Shown here: positions 11,247 to 21,051 of the stretch, one piece after another | Position numbering within the stretch: position 1 is the stretch's first letter | How the letters are laid out: each line of letters opens with the position of its first letter | DNA from: Grammothele lineata | Taxonomy: Eukaryota; Basidiomycota; Agaricomycetes; Polyporales; Polyporaceae | Length of the DNA: 64,000 nucleotides | Assembly (NCBI GenBank): GCA_002150815.3 | Contig: NDFF03000007.1 | Location: 310,001 to 374,000 of the forward strand | Direction of reading: 5' to 3' | Translations under genes and position numbers: made by a program | Notes under the pieces: generated by a model | What the model was told of the DNA's origin: nothing | The model's database searches: none | Seen by the model: the letters and a program-made list of their open reading frames with translations, nothing else

Positions 11247-13334
11247 ATGCGCCTAGTCAACACTCGCACAGGCTGCCTCGAATCCTTCGAGCCGTCCTCC
11301 AAGCCCCGCTATGCTATCCTTTCCCACGTATGGTCCAAGAAAGAAGACGAGTCCTTTATCCCGGAGTGCACCTATGACGACTTCAAGTCAATCAGGTCCA
11401 TGCTATTCGGTGTCCCCTCAGAGAAGATTAGACGATCATGTGAAGTCGCGAAGAAGGACGGGTATGAATATATCTGGATTGATACCTGCTGCATCGACAA
11501 AGCGAGTAGCTCAGAGGTCTCGGAGGCCATCAACTCCATGTTTAACTGGTACTCCGGCTCCGAAGTCTGCTATGCCTACCTATCCGACGTTGACGATAAC
11601 GACACCGCGGAACGATTACAATTCAAAGACAGCAAATGGTTCGAACGTGCATGGACGCTCCAAGAGCTCATCGCACCGCGCACCGTCATCTTCCTTTCGA
11701 AACACTGGAACATCATCGGGTCGAAGGCGAGTTTGGCTCATACTATCCATGACATCACTCGCGTCGATATCGAAATTCTTTTGAACACCCGTCCTCTGTC
11801 CGACGTCTCCGTCGCTCGGCGGATGTCCTGGGCTGCGAAACGGAATGCGACACAGTTGGAGGATTTGGCGTACTGCCTACTCGGCATCTTCGGCGTCCAC
11901 CTAAGGCTCAATTACGGGGAAGGACATGCCGCATTCACTCGGCTGCAGGAGGCCATTCTCAAACACATCCCCGACCAGACTCTATTTGCATGGGGCCCCC
12001 GCCTTACTCCCTCGACCTCCTTTGCGGAGTCCTCGACCGCAGTCACCAGATGTCTGAGCCTCACACCGGAGTCGTGCCTTCTAGCGTCGTCTCCGAAGGA
12101 CTTCAAATATTGTTTCGACTTGGAGGTCGTTTTGCCAACTGATTTCGGACGCCAACTCCGCACTCAGTGTACCGGTCCTCCCCACCGCGAACATAGGCAC
12201 CCCGCTATAAACATCCCGCATCCCGAGTTCACCATCACGGCATACGGTGTTCGTGCATATCTCCCCATCATTCTCCACGGGGACCACCGCCTAGCCATTC
12301 TCGCCTGCAAGACCCGTTCAGAGGTCAGCTCGGAGGGACACTTCCTTGCACTCATTCTCCGCCAACCTCATACACCAGGTACAAAATATTTCGCCGTGGG
12401 CGGAATTACCGGTGACCCCGGAGGGGGTCCTGGAAGGCCTTCGACTGAGCCCACCGCTAACTTCCGCGTGGTGTCTCTCCCCATCCCTCTCCTGTGCTCG
12501 CTTATGACAAATTATAGCATCGCAGTTCAGAACGTGTACATGCGTTACGAAGCCGCCTCGGGTTCCTCACGCAGTTCCGTCAACAAGAAAGCTTCCTTCG
12601 AGATATGCGCCTCTACGATGCAGCAGCACGTCGAACTATCGGTGGTGCCTTGGTGCTTGGACGTCCTCCGCACCCAAGGATATGTGGAAGACATTCGCAT
12701 CCCATCGCCACCAGCTCATTCTGGGATCCGAGCCCTCCGTATCAACAGTCCGACCTGTCATGGCCCGGAGGAAGTGATAGATCTTACCGTTGGGATATGT
12801 ACCAACGACCGATCAAACCGCCCTCTATTCGTTTCCCTCTCCTTCGCACCGACCAGTGAGGCGCACGCCTGCGAGAACGATCATATCTGCCATAATTCCT
12901 CGGATTGGATCGCGGGCGACGGCTTCTTGTCCAGGACGTATGGTCTCCCACCCTCGCCGGAATGCCCCTCCGGACGCTCTCTGAGCCTGCTCATACGTCG
13001 AGCAGAAAACTCATCTGCACCTACATTCCGTAATACATCAGCATGGGACCTACGCGTCGAGGTGCAGGTCTGCGACGAGTCCCGCGAAAAGCGGTCCAAT
13101 CCGGTGCTCCGTTCCTCGCCTTGGTCTCCCTTCGACTTATTGGACTACCTACGATTACCTCCCAGCCGCGGACTCCGAATGTACTCCGGCATGGCCGCGA
13201 TACTATGCTCGTTGTACTGCTTAGATAGTCACCTGCCTTTCCCGCTCTTTTCCATGCTCAGTAGAACCCTTGTGGCTCCGGGTAAAGGGCTATTTCGCCT
13301 CGGGACCGCACTCCTCGGAACCAGGCGCCGGTAG
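11247..13334 (+). CDS. HET-domain protein, cluster member 1
   Basis: Putative heterokaryon-incompatibility type protein; HET domains trigger programmed cell death in non-self recognition in filamentous fungi. Single exon, 695 residues. The HET domain spans about residues 20-215: YAILSHVWS (22-30), YIWIDTCCIDKASS (75-88), EAINSMFNWY (93-102), WFERAWTLQELIAP (131-144), then YCLLGIFGVHLRLNYGEGH. After it comes LLASSPKDF, a common post-HET motif, and a long uncharacterised region sharing the LACxx...LALILRQ and KYFAVG pattern with the four paralogues downstream. It is the most divergent copy: the C-terminal CxC and HPxHVxSW signatures of the others are not clear here, replaced by a Cys/His-rich stretch near HACENDHICHNSSDW. 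Start chosen at the ATG beginning MRLVNTRTG, shared by the whole family. Confidence 0.85.
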   Translation: MRLVNTRTGCLESFEPSSKPRYAILSHVWSKKEDESFIPECTYDDFKSIRSMLFGVPSEKIRRSCEVAKKDGYEYIWIDTCCIDKASSSEVSEAINSMFNWYSGSEVCYAYLSDVDDNDTAERLQFKDSKWFERAWTLQELIAPRTVIFLSKHWNIIGSKASLAHTIHDITRVDIEILLNTRPLSDVSVARRMSWAAKRNATQLEDLAYCLLGIFGVHLRLNYGEGHAAFTRLQEAILKHIPDQTLFAWGPRLTPSTSFAESSTAVTRCLSLTPESCLLASSPKDFKYCFDLEVVLPTDFGRQLRTQCTGPPHREHRHPAINIPHPEFTITAYGVRAYLPIILHGDHRLAILACKTRSEVSSEGHFLALILRQPHTPGTKYFAVGGITGDPGGGPGRPSTEPTANFRVVSLPIPLLCSLMTNYSIAVQNVYMRYEAASGSSRSSVNKKASFEICASTMQQHVELSVVPWCLDVLRTQGYVEDIRIPSPPAHSGIRALRINSPTCHGPEEVIDLTVGICTNDRSNRPLFVSLSFAPTSEAHACENDHICHNSSDWIAGDGFLSRTYGLPPSPECPSGRSLSLLIRRAENSSAPTFRNTSAWDLRVEVQVCDESREKRSNPVLRSSPWSPFDLLDYLRLPPSRGLRMYSGMAAILCSLYCLDSHLPFPLFSMLSRTLVAPGKGLFRLGTALLGTRRR

Positions 13335-14732
13335 TAGCAGTCAATTAGGAAGTTTTGGCCGGCGAATAACTCTAGTGTATTGAGCTCGGTATCTGTAGAT
13401 ACGATACAGTGTGGCAATCCTATGTAGAAGGAGCGTGTAAGTATCAGTCGTGGTAGGTTTGAAACAGGCGTTACCGGGCCTCTTGGCTGTCTCAGTGGTT
13501 ACGTGCCAAGAAGGCTTTTTACGACTCGAGCTCTATTGCCGACGCAGCGGTCATGCCTGAGAAACACTGGAACGCTGGTTAAGTTCGACTCAAAAGGCGG
13601 CACAATATCATGTTCTCAGGATGTTCGTGTAGTACACGAACTTTCAGTTCTGTGCAGATGGACTCAGAGGCAAGATATCGATGGAGTACTTCAAAGCATG
13701 AACCCGGCGGAAAGGCCGCTGAGCGCCATGACGAGGTAAACTGATGCTTTATGATGAGTACCTAAAGCTTCGCATGCAAGCTGTGGCATCAACTCTAAGC
13801 ACACTGCACACGCTGGTGGTTGGCACGCCTTCGCCAGGTGGTGGCACCCCAACAGGAGGCTTCGCGGCCAAACGCACGCCTGAGGCCTTGCAAGCTCCCG
13901 CAAACGCGAGGCAAACACGCACTTCAAGAAGACGCGTCCCTGCAACGCTCCACCCGACCGCGCACCTCTTCAAAAACATTCTTCCACTCTATCTCCAAGC
14001 AAAGTCTGAGAATATGAAAAGCTGCGCACCTTCGGACGAGGCAACTTCTTCGGAAGAGGCTGACCTGCTGTCTACGCAAAGTACGACTCGTACACCGCAC
14101 GTTGCGCGGTCGATGTTTGGCGAGCGTTCATCATGTCACCGGCTCCAGCCCAAGGGATAGGGAGCCTTCTTCATCTCCGTCTGTAACGGACCCAAACGAT
14201 CGAGAGAAACGAAGCAAAGGTCGGAGTTTGTTGGGGATGCTAAAAGGGAAGCAGAACGGGTCGCAGGGGTTTGAAGACTCGATTATCCGGTCTCGCCCCG
14301 ATTCTTGAAGAGCCAGACCTCTTGGAGCTGGTAGTACGTTTTAATACGCGAGAGTGTTCGTATTGGAGGGGAGATGGTGGTAATAAATGATCAGTATCGC
14401 GTACGGGGCTCACTGACGGGAGCCCCGATGACGGGAATACGAAAGTCCAGTCACGGAATCGAACTGGCGATGGTGGCACTTGGACTGATGGCGTAAGCGC
14501 TATGACGGCCGCCGTGAATGAGGGACCTTGCCTCGCGTCCACGGACTCCTCGCTTCGCCCACATCCTTAAACTTCCTCTCAGTCATGTGGACTTTCCCGC
14601 TTTCCTCGGTCACCCTCTACTTGGAGGTGGACAGGTTTTCGACGTTCCTCGCCCGGGCTTCCCAGTTTTGCGTGGATATCGGTACGCATGACTCGGCTCT
14701 GACATATTTCTTCTCGCTCAATGTGATTTCAG
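13335..14732. other. Gap between HET members 1 and 2
   Basis: A 138-codon + strand frame (13744-14160) and a shorter overlapping one (14102-14308) lack motifs and are probably chance. The final bases form a pyrimidine-rich tract ending in TTTCAG directly against the next ATG. Confidence 0.4.
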
Positions 14733-16832
14733 ATGCGTCTGATCCATACAACGACTGGCCAGCTGCACCACGCGGCTAACCCACAGGAAACGTCCTATGC
14801 CATCCTGTCTCATGTTTGGTCGAAAATAGGCGATTCTCTCTACATCCCTGAGCAAACTTTCGAAGATATTTCGCAGCTACGCGAGGCTCAGGAGAACCCA
14901 AGGAACCTCTCGGAGAAGATACGTCGTTTCTGCGAGGTTGCTCGGAAGGATGGATATGAGTACGGCTGGGTCGACAGCTGCTGCATCAACAAGTCAAGCA
15001 GTGCCGAGGTCTCAGAGGCCATTAACTCCATGTACGAATGGTACGCCTACTCGAGTGCGTGCTACGTCTTCCTCTCAGACGTATCCGACGCGCCGAAGAA
15101 GAAACAAGCACAACTTCGCCATAGCAAGTGGTTCACGCGCTGCTGGACGTTGCAGGAGCTTATTGCGCCTAACACTGTCGTCTTTTTGTCCGCCCAATGG
15201 AACGTCATCACGACCAAGCACGCTATCGCACCCCTGCTCGAGACTATCACCGGTATCGACCAGGCCGTCATCACGCTCAAACGCTCTGTACACGATGTAC
15301 CCTTTTCTCAGCGAATGCTATGGGTTGCGAAGAGGGAAGCTACCTTAGAGGAGGACGAGGCGTACTCTCTGATGGGCATATGTGGGATCAACATGCCGAT
15401 TATGTACGGCGAGGGCAGTCAGGCGTTCGTCCGACTGCAAGAGGAGGTTCTCAAGCGCCATGCAGACCAAACCATCCTTTCCTGGGGTTCTATGGTTGAC
15501 GAAAGCGCTCTCGAGGTCTCTAAACCTTCCAGAGAACGGCGGCATCGGGGCGCATTCCTTACTCGCATACTTGCCCGATTCTCTTGCATGCTACCCCGAT
15601 GTCGTCGCTTGAAGTCCGCCTCGCACGGGCCTTCTGCAACAAACGAGAAGACGCCCCCGGCTGCCCAATCTTCATTGAACACGTCTTCTCATCAGTCACA
15701 CCACACGCCGTCCCAGGCCGGATCGAAATCAGTTCTCCGTTCCAGAATGACTCCAATCACCTGTCCACCGTCTGCCTCCATCGCCCGTCCTAGACCAGAG
15801 TCGAGTCCACCGAGCTCGCTACGAGACTCGACCTTACGTGCCTCAACTGTCACATCCCTCTCACCCGTTGCGCGAAACTCTCTCGCCTCGCCAATCTCTC
15901 CCATTACGCCGCCGCCGCCCTACATGTCGACTCCAGTTCCTCCAGAGACCCACCCTTTGCTCGCTTTATCACCCCGCGAATTCCACTCGTGGTCAGCCCG
16001 TTTGACCAACATCCCCCGCGATACGCTTCGGGAACAATGGGGCCTACAGAGCGAGGATACGTTCAGGGACATTGTGAGCACACTTTCAGGACTACAGATC
16101 CGCCTTCCCGTCGCGGACCTGCGTCAATCTGGCGTCAACGCAGAAGGTCAAACGCGCGTCGCCCTTCTCTCGTGCGAAGATCCGGACCGCGGAGTGCTCG
16201 CTCTTCGGCTCGTCAGCGAACCATCCGGCAGCGCACGCACGATGTTCCTCCCTCGGGCGCAAGTCTCGAGTCTTCGTGGTCGTCTGCGCATGACCAGCTT
16301 CCACATTTCTCACACTTCCTTCGACACCCTCGCTGCCGACGGTCTCACCACCGTACCCGGACGAACCCTCCTCGATGTCCGTCTCGCACGACCATCGCTC
16401 GTAGCTCTACAATCCCAAGGTTTCACGATCACTCCACTTGGAGACGTGGACGTCGGGACAGGCATTCGCACGCTCGCCGAGAGCACCACTACCCCCGGAC
16501 TCATCCTCACGAGGGGCGGAGAACGTTTCGACATCCGGATAGGACGTTGCGGGTGCGACTATGGCAGGCTCCTCGGCGCATTAGCCGTCCTCGTCCTCTC
16601 ACCCAGCGGCGCTTGGCCATACGCGAACGGATACGTCGACGAGCACCACGGGGCGCGCCACCCCATCCACGTTTGGACGTGGGCGTTCCGATCCGGCCGT
16701 GTTGAGCAGACGTATACGTTGGCGTCGCAAAACGGTAACGCGAGCGCGATGCGACTTGTTCTGAGCCGCAATCAGGATGCGAAGTTGGGCAGGGCGACGT
16801 TCCAGTTGGAGGTTCAGATGGAGCGTATGTAG
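14733..16832 (+). CDS. HET-domain protein, cluster member 2
   Basis: Putative incompatibility/cell-death effector of the same family as its neighbours. Single exon, 699 residues. HET motifs: YAILSHVWS (22-30), YGWVDSCCINKSSS (77-90), EAINSMYEWY, WFTRCWTLQELIAP (133-146), then YSLMGICGINMPIMYGEGS and DQTILSWG. A Ser/Pro-rich linker of about 130 residues (roughly 270-400) is inserted before LLALSPREFHSW; it is the longest linker in the family. The C-terminal region carries LLSCEDPDRGVLALRL, then IRIGRCGCDYGRLLGALAVLV and HPIHVWTWAFRSG, which define the shared C-terminal module. The ATG at 14733 directly abuts a TTTCAG acceptor, so a 5' exon or leader intron is likely. Confidence 0.87.
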   Translation: MRLIHTTTGQLHHAANPQETSYAILSHVWSKIGDSLYIPEQTFEDISQLREAQENPRNLSEKIRRFCEVARKDGYEYGWVDSCCINKSSSAEVSEAINSMYEWYAYSSACYVFLSDVSDAPKKKQAQLRHSKWFTRCWTLQELIAPNTVVFLSAQWNVITTKHAIAPLLETITGIDQAVITLKRSVHDVPFSQRMLWVAKREATLEEDEAYSLMGICGINMPIMYGEGSQAFVRLQEEVLKRHADQTILSWGSMVDESALEVSKPSRERRHRGAFLTRILARFSCMLPRCRRLKSASHGPSATNEKTPPAAQSSLNTSSHQSHHTPSQAGSKSVLRSRMTPITCPPSASIARPRPESSPPSSLRDSTLRASTVTSLSPVARNSLASPISPITPPPPYMSTPVPPETHPLLALSPREFHSWSARLTNIPRDTLREQWGLQSEDTFRDIVSTLSGLQIRLPVADLRQSGVNAEGQTRVALLSCEDPDRGVLALRLVSEPSGSARTMFLPRAQVSSLRGRLRMTSFHISHTSFDTLAADGLTTVPGRTLLDVRLARPSLVALQSQGFTITPLGDVDVGTGIRTLAESTTTPGLILTRGGERFDIRIGRCGCDYGRLLGALAVLVLSPSGAWPYANGYVDEHHGARHPIHVWTWAFRSGRVEQTYTLASQNGNASAMRLVLSRNQDAKLGRATFQLEVQMERM

Positions 16833-17960
16833 TCGTTCGCGATCTAAAGCTTTGAAGGCAAGTACGGGTCCCCGTTTGTAGCTGCCACGTCCTAGACTCG
16901 TACTAAACCCCGGTCTTCTCGTTGCAGGTCACAGAAATCCTTGGTTATATGCCCCTCGTATACGTAGTCTTGCCTCTATGTAGCCTTCCTCGTCCGTCAT
17001 GAATATCGGTCCGATCAAGGAGCGTCTATGTAGATTTGTTGAAAAGGATCACGTGATATATTTCATGGCGCTCGCGCCGCGGCCCCGGCGGCGTGCTCCC
17101 TGCTGCTCTCTCCCAAGTCCTCTTATCACACAAACCCACTCTCGCGCCCCCATCTATCGAGTCTCACCGAATACCTCTTCGCGGCGTACACAAGGTGGCA
17201 CCGGCGCCCGTATTGCCTCCACGACTCGTATCTCTCAGGGCTCTATGACGTCCGTGTGGAAAACGGAACATGACACGCTGGTAGAGCGAGGCAGGTAGCG
17301 TTGTGGACAGGCCGCATACATCCCGTAAGTTCCTAAATGAACAGATACCCTTTTGCCGCATGTCTAACACGTTCTGCGCGTTCGTATAGTTGAGACTCCG
17401 CGCGTTTCAAGAATCCGGCTGTGGACCCGCAATCATCCAGACACTGTTCCCGACTCGTCCGCCTGAGCATAGGAGGCGTTGGAGTGAACCATATGACACT
17501 CTGCACAGTGTACCTGGACGCGAAAATTCGTGCGAAGGAAAGAGGTACGCATACAGGCGATCTCTGCCGTACTTGCAGCACTCAATTATGAATTCTGCCG
17601 CTTCTAGTCTCCGCTACGTCGATCGTCGGATCGTCCAAATAGCGCGCGTTGTCGCGACATGGTGAGTGACGGGCAGCCTCTCCACCTGCTACACGCTCAG
17701 AAGGCTCTAAGGATGCAGAAACGCCCCGAACCCGTGTAGTTCATGTATCTCGACGTGTATGCCGATCGACGATTGCTATGTGAGACTTTACCTCTTACGC
17801 GCCCACTCGCCTCCCTCATCCACACAACCCCTTCGTCGCTTAGGTAGCACACAAACAGCGGTTAGAGCGTCCATCACGACCACTTGCTCCCCGAGACGTT
17901 GTACGTCCAACGTCCTGTCCAAACCCATGATTTATTCACGCTCTTTTGTTCAGAACAGAC
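16833..17960. other. Gap between HET members 2 and 3
   Basis: About 1.1 kb with only short unrelated frames. Pyrimidine tract and TTCAG acceptor seven bases before the next start codon. No RNA gene, repeat or transposon feature seen. Confidence 0.4.
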
Positions 17961-19925
17961 ATGATGCGCTTGCTCGATACCGTCACCGGTGAATTCCACG
18001 AGTTTGATGAACCTCCCGACCGCTATGCTATCCTCTCCCATGTTTGGACGCAGCACGAGCAATCCTTTGCCGCGACGGTTGTTTTGCAAGAAAGCGCAAT
18101 GACGTCAGGTAAACTCCCACTCGACGACTATTCTCTGAAGATCAAGGACTTCTGCAAAACGGCGTCGTCTATGGGCCTCCGACTCGCGTGGGCGGATACT
18201 TGCTGCATCAACAGTGGTAGCGAACCAGAGCTCTCCAGTGCAATCAACTGTATGCACAGCTGGTACAGTCGCGCGGAAGTCTGCATCGTTTTCCTTGAAG
18301 ATGTCCACGTACCGCGGAGCTCCCCCGACTTTCAACGCCAGTTTCACGGGAGCAAGTGGTTTTGCCGCAGTTGGACTCTCCAAGAACTCCTTGCCCCCCG
18401 CAGCGTCGTTTTCTACTCCTCTAAGTGGAAATCCCTCGATTCGAAGATCGGTTTGTCACCTCTCATCGAGGCCAGGACGGGTATCGACCATGACGTCATC
18501 AATCTGTCGAAACCAGTAAACGAGGTCTGCGTTGCGCGCCGATTGTCGTGGGCGGCGTCTCGCATCGCGACTCGGGACGAGGACAGAGTATACTCTCTCA
18601 TGGGTATCTTCAACGTTCAAATATCGGTCGTTTATGGAGAAGAGCTAGAGAATGCATTCTTGAAGCTGCAAGCGGCGATTATCGAGCGGTATCCTGGAGA
18701 CCAGTCCATCCTCGCCTGGGGTTTGAGCGGCGTGCCTACGTCCGTTTTTATCAACCCTCAAAAACGTCCGCCTTTGAGGTCGTTGTTGAATCGCATATCC
18801 GTTCTACCGTCGAGTCGCCGCAAGGGCCTCGTTTCTTCTACGTCACCCGTCTATTCACCATCGCCCACTCGTCATCAATATGCCTTAGCACCATCCTTAC
18901 AAGGGTTCTTGCCATTTTCGCGGCCTTGCGCCATTCGTCCAATCGATCTCGCCAACTTCCCCCGCGACCTCGGTTCTCAGTTCAACACTGATCGAAATTT
19001 GTTGAACGTTCACCGCGGCGTCGACGTACATCTGCCTCTCGCGCTAGTGCGCATCGGGAGCGATGAATACGACGAGCAACTGGTCTATATCGTACTGTTA
19101 TCATATGAAGACCCCCAGCAAGGTGTTTTATCCCTCATCTTACAACCTCACGCAAAATCTCGCAGCGAGTTCCTCGTTGGAGTAGCCTTCAAGTACCGCG
19201 CTCTTCATCGATATCCATCCTCTGTTTTGACCCCTCTCGCTACCGAATACGCGCGGGCGGTATTCATACCTCGTGTTCAAGTCATCGAATGGTGGAACAG
19301 TGGCTCCGTGACGTTCAGGCTAACGCCCATCCATCTCATCGCGCCTCCTCCTATCCCTGCCCATACTAATACATCTACACGCGAGGCGCTGTTCGCTGTA
19401 CCTCCTCATGCTGCTCTTGACGTCCGTGCTTCATGCGTGGGAATAGTTGCTCGGCAGGCCGACGGATTCAGCGTGTATACGAAACATGGAGGTGCAAATA
19501 TTAGTATGGGCTCGCTCACTCTCGACAAACACCGACACCCTGATGCACAAGCCCTCGTTATCTCAAGACACGACGTAGATATCTATATCTACATTGGACG
19601 TTGTGGATGTGAGCTCGGGCAGCAGCACGGTACCCTCGGCGTCCTGGTGTCGTCTCTCAGTGCCACGTCCAACTTTCCCTCCGAATACGTTGAAGAGCTT
19701 CACGCGGCGCATCACCCTATGCACGTTCGTTCTTGGAGAGTACAAGAAGGCAGCGTTGAACTGACGGTGATGCGAACATTTTTGCTCGACTATGAGGGGG
19801 GCGCTCGCATGAAAATTAAGCTCTCCCTCAGTCGTCCAGCGTCCGACCCTGGCTCTATTGTTCTCGCAATCCATGACCTACAGAAGCTAACGATACTTTC
19901 TCGTGATGTCAGCGAATCGTTGTGA
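17961..19925 (+). CDS. HET-domain protein, cluster member 3
   Basis: Same family and predicted role as members 1, 2, 4 and 5. Single exon, 654 residues from the first of two adjacent ATG codons; the second, at 17964, gives the family-typical start MRLLDTVTG. HET motifs: YAILSHVWT, LAWADTCCINSGSE, SAINCMHSWY, WFCRSWTLQELLAP, YSLMGIFNVQISVVYGEE, DQSILAWG. It departs from its paralogues in having Ala-Asp instead of Val/Ile-Asp before the CC pair and in the weakened post-HET motif (APSLQGF). The C-terminal module is well kept: LLSYEDPQQGVLSLIL, EFLVG, IYIGRCGCELGQQHGTLGVLV and HPMHVRSWRVQEG. No signal peptide or membrane segment, so a cytosolic protein is expected. Confidence 0.86.
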   Translation: MMRLLDTVTGEFHEFDEPPDRYAILSHVWTQHEQSFAATVVLQESAMTSGKLPLDDYSLKIKDFCKTASSMGLRLAWADTCCINSGSEPELSSAINCMHSWYSRAEVCIVFLEDVHVPRSSPDFQRQFHGSKWFCRSWTLQELLAPRSVVFYSSKWKSLDSKIGLSPLIEARTGIDHDVINLSKPVNEVCVARRLSWAASRIATRDEDRVYSLMGIFNVQISVVYGEELENAFLKLQAAIIERYPGDQSILAWGLSGVPTSVFINPQKRPPLRSLLNRISVLPSSRRKGLVSSTSPVYSPSPTRHQYALAPSLQGFLPFSRPCAIRPIDLANFPRDLGSQFNTDRNLLNVHRGVDVHLPLALVRIGSDEYDEQLVYIVLLSYEDPQQGVLSLILQPHAKSRSEFLVGVAFKYRALHRYPSSVLTPLATEYARAVFIPRVQVIEWWNSGSVTFRLTPIHLIAPPPIPAHTNTSTREALFAVPPHAALDVRASCVGIVARQADGFSVYTKHGGANISMGSLTLDKHRHPDAQALVISRHDVDIYIYIGRCGCELGQQHGTLGVLVSSLSATSNFPSEYVEELHAAHHPMHVRSWRVQEGSVELTVMRTFLLDYEGGARMKIKLSLSRPASDPGSIVLAIHDLQKLTILSRDVSESL

Positions 19926-21051
19926 TTCAGTACATCCGCGTTGACGTGCCAGAGGTGAGCGCGTTCGCTACTTTACATTGCCGCCGTGACTAATGAGGAT
20001 CTTGTCTTAGTGGTTCACACGCGCACGTCCAACATCCAACGTTAACCGCTCATCGCGCGGGGTCCCTCCAGAGTCCTCGAGGCAGACACTTTACAATCCC
20101 ACCATGCGTCCATGACATCAAAGTGTCGAACATCATATCCGAGAATATCGGCAACGACACACGTGTGTGGCACCCTCCACTCCACGAGATCACCACGTTG
20201 TCCCGGGAATGCTTCGCTCAACATCAGTCCCTTGTCCACTGTGCCACCTTATGATCCCTCGACTGAATCGCCGCCGCCCATGGTGCTCGTTCATGCAGCT
20301 TGTCCGCTGGGCCCTTCATGGTCGCTTCAGCGATGCATCACCAACTCCGGCTGGACCCGGGTGTCTTTCACCCGCAGGCGACTGGGTTCAGTGTTTCCGG
20401 ATTTACGCGAAGGAGACCGCTACAACGCGACCCTTTCGGAATTGCGACGCCACATTGTACGAGCCCACGAGCCCCCGCGTCTCCGCGTATGGCAATCCTT
20501 CACACGTCGGGGTTGGCATTTGTCCGATCTACCTCCCAGTCCGAGCTATCTGCTTCCACAGAATTATCGTATTTCGTCATCAGAGCGTACATATCACGTA
20601 TCTTCTTCTACCTTCAGCCAGTCCGGGGCGTCTTGTGATCCTTCATTTGGTATGGTTTTATCCCAGCGCGTCTGGTGTGGCAAGACAGCACGCTTCGTCC
20701 CCGCAATATTCCCCATACACGTTAAACACGTGTCGTGTCGGTGGATCCTGTTGATGGCATTCTTTGTGGATGCGGTACCAGAGCGCAATCAGTGCTGTCA
20801 GCCACCCTCCTGGAATGACGGACGAATACCACAACTTCTTACCACGTAGAGCCACCCGACCCGGAGGACAGCGTCAGAACCTGGTATATCAACCCTGCTC
20901 AGAGTCCTTCGACATCAATTCGCTGCGCCCCTTCACTCGCTCACGCCGTACACCAACCATCGCATTCTTCTGAGGTTAAGACTACTCATGCCGGTGCGTC
21001 TCGTGTAATGTAGCCATCTTCATGATATTGTCTCACTCTGCAATGTCCTAG
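19926..21051. other. Gap between HET members 3 and 4, with overlapping long frames
   Basis: Between about 20.1 and 20.97 kb three + strand frames are unusually open (the longest 245 codons, 20112-20849), but none shows HET-family motifs or any other recognised domain. This could be a decayed gene or chance in GC-rich DNA. A CCTAG acceptor directly abuts the next ATG. Confidence 0.35.

Noticed and set aside
13744..14160. 138-codon + strand frame
   Set aside because: No motif or neighbour similarity; Ser/Thr-rich composition without coding signature.
14445..14470. B-box-like GTTCGATTCC on the - strand
   Set aside because: No A box at a suitable distance and no cloverleaf could be drawn.
20112..20849. 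245-codon + strand open frame between HET members 3 and 4
   Set aside because: No motif, no similarity to the HET family; two other frames are also open here, as expected in GC-rich DNA. Kept only as a note in the gap entry.
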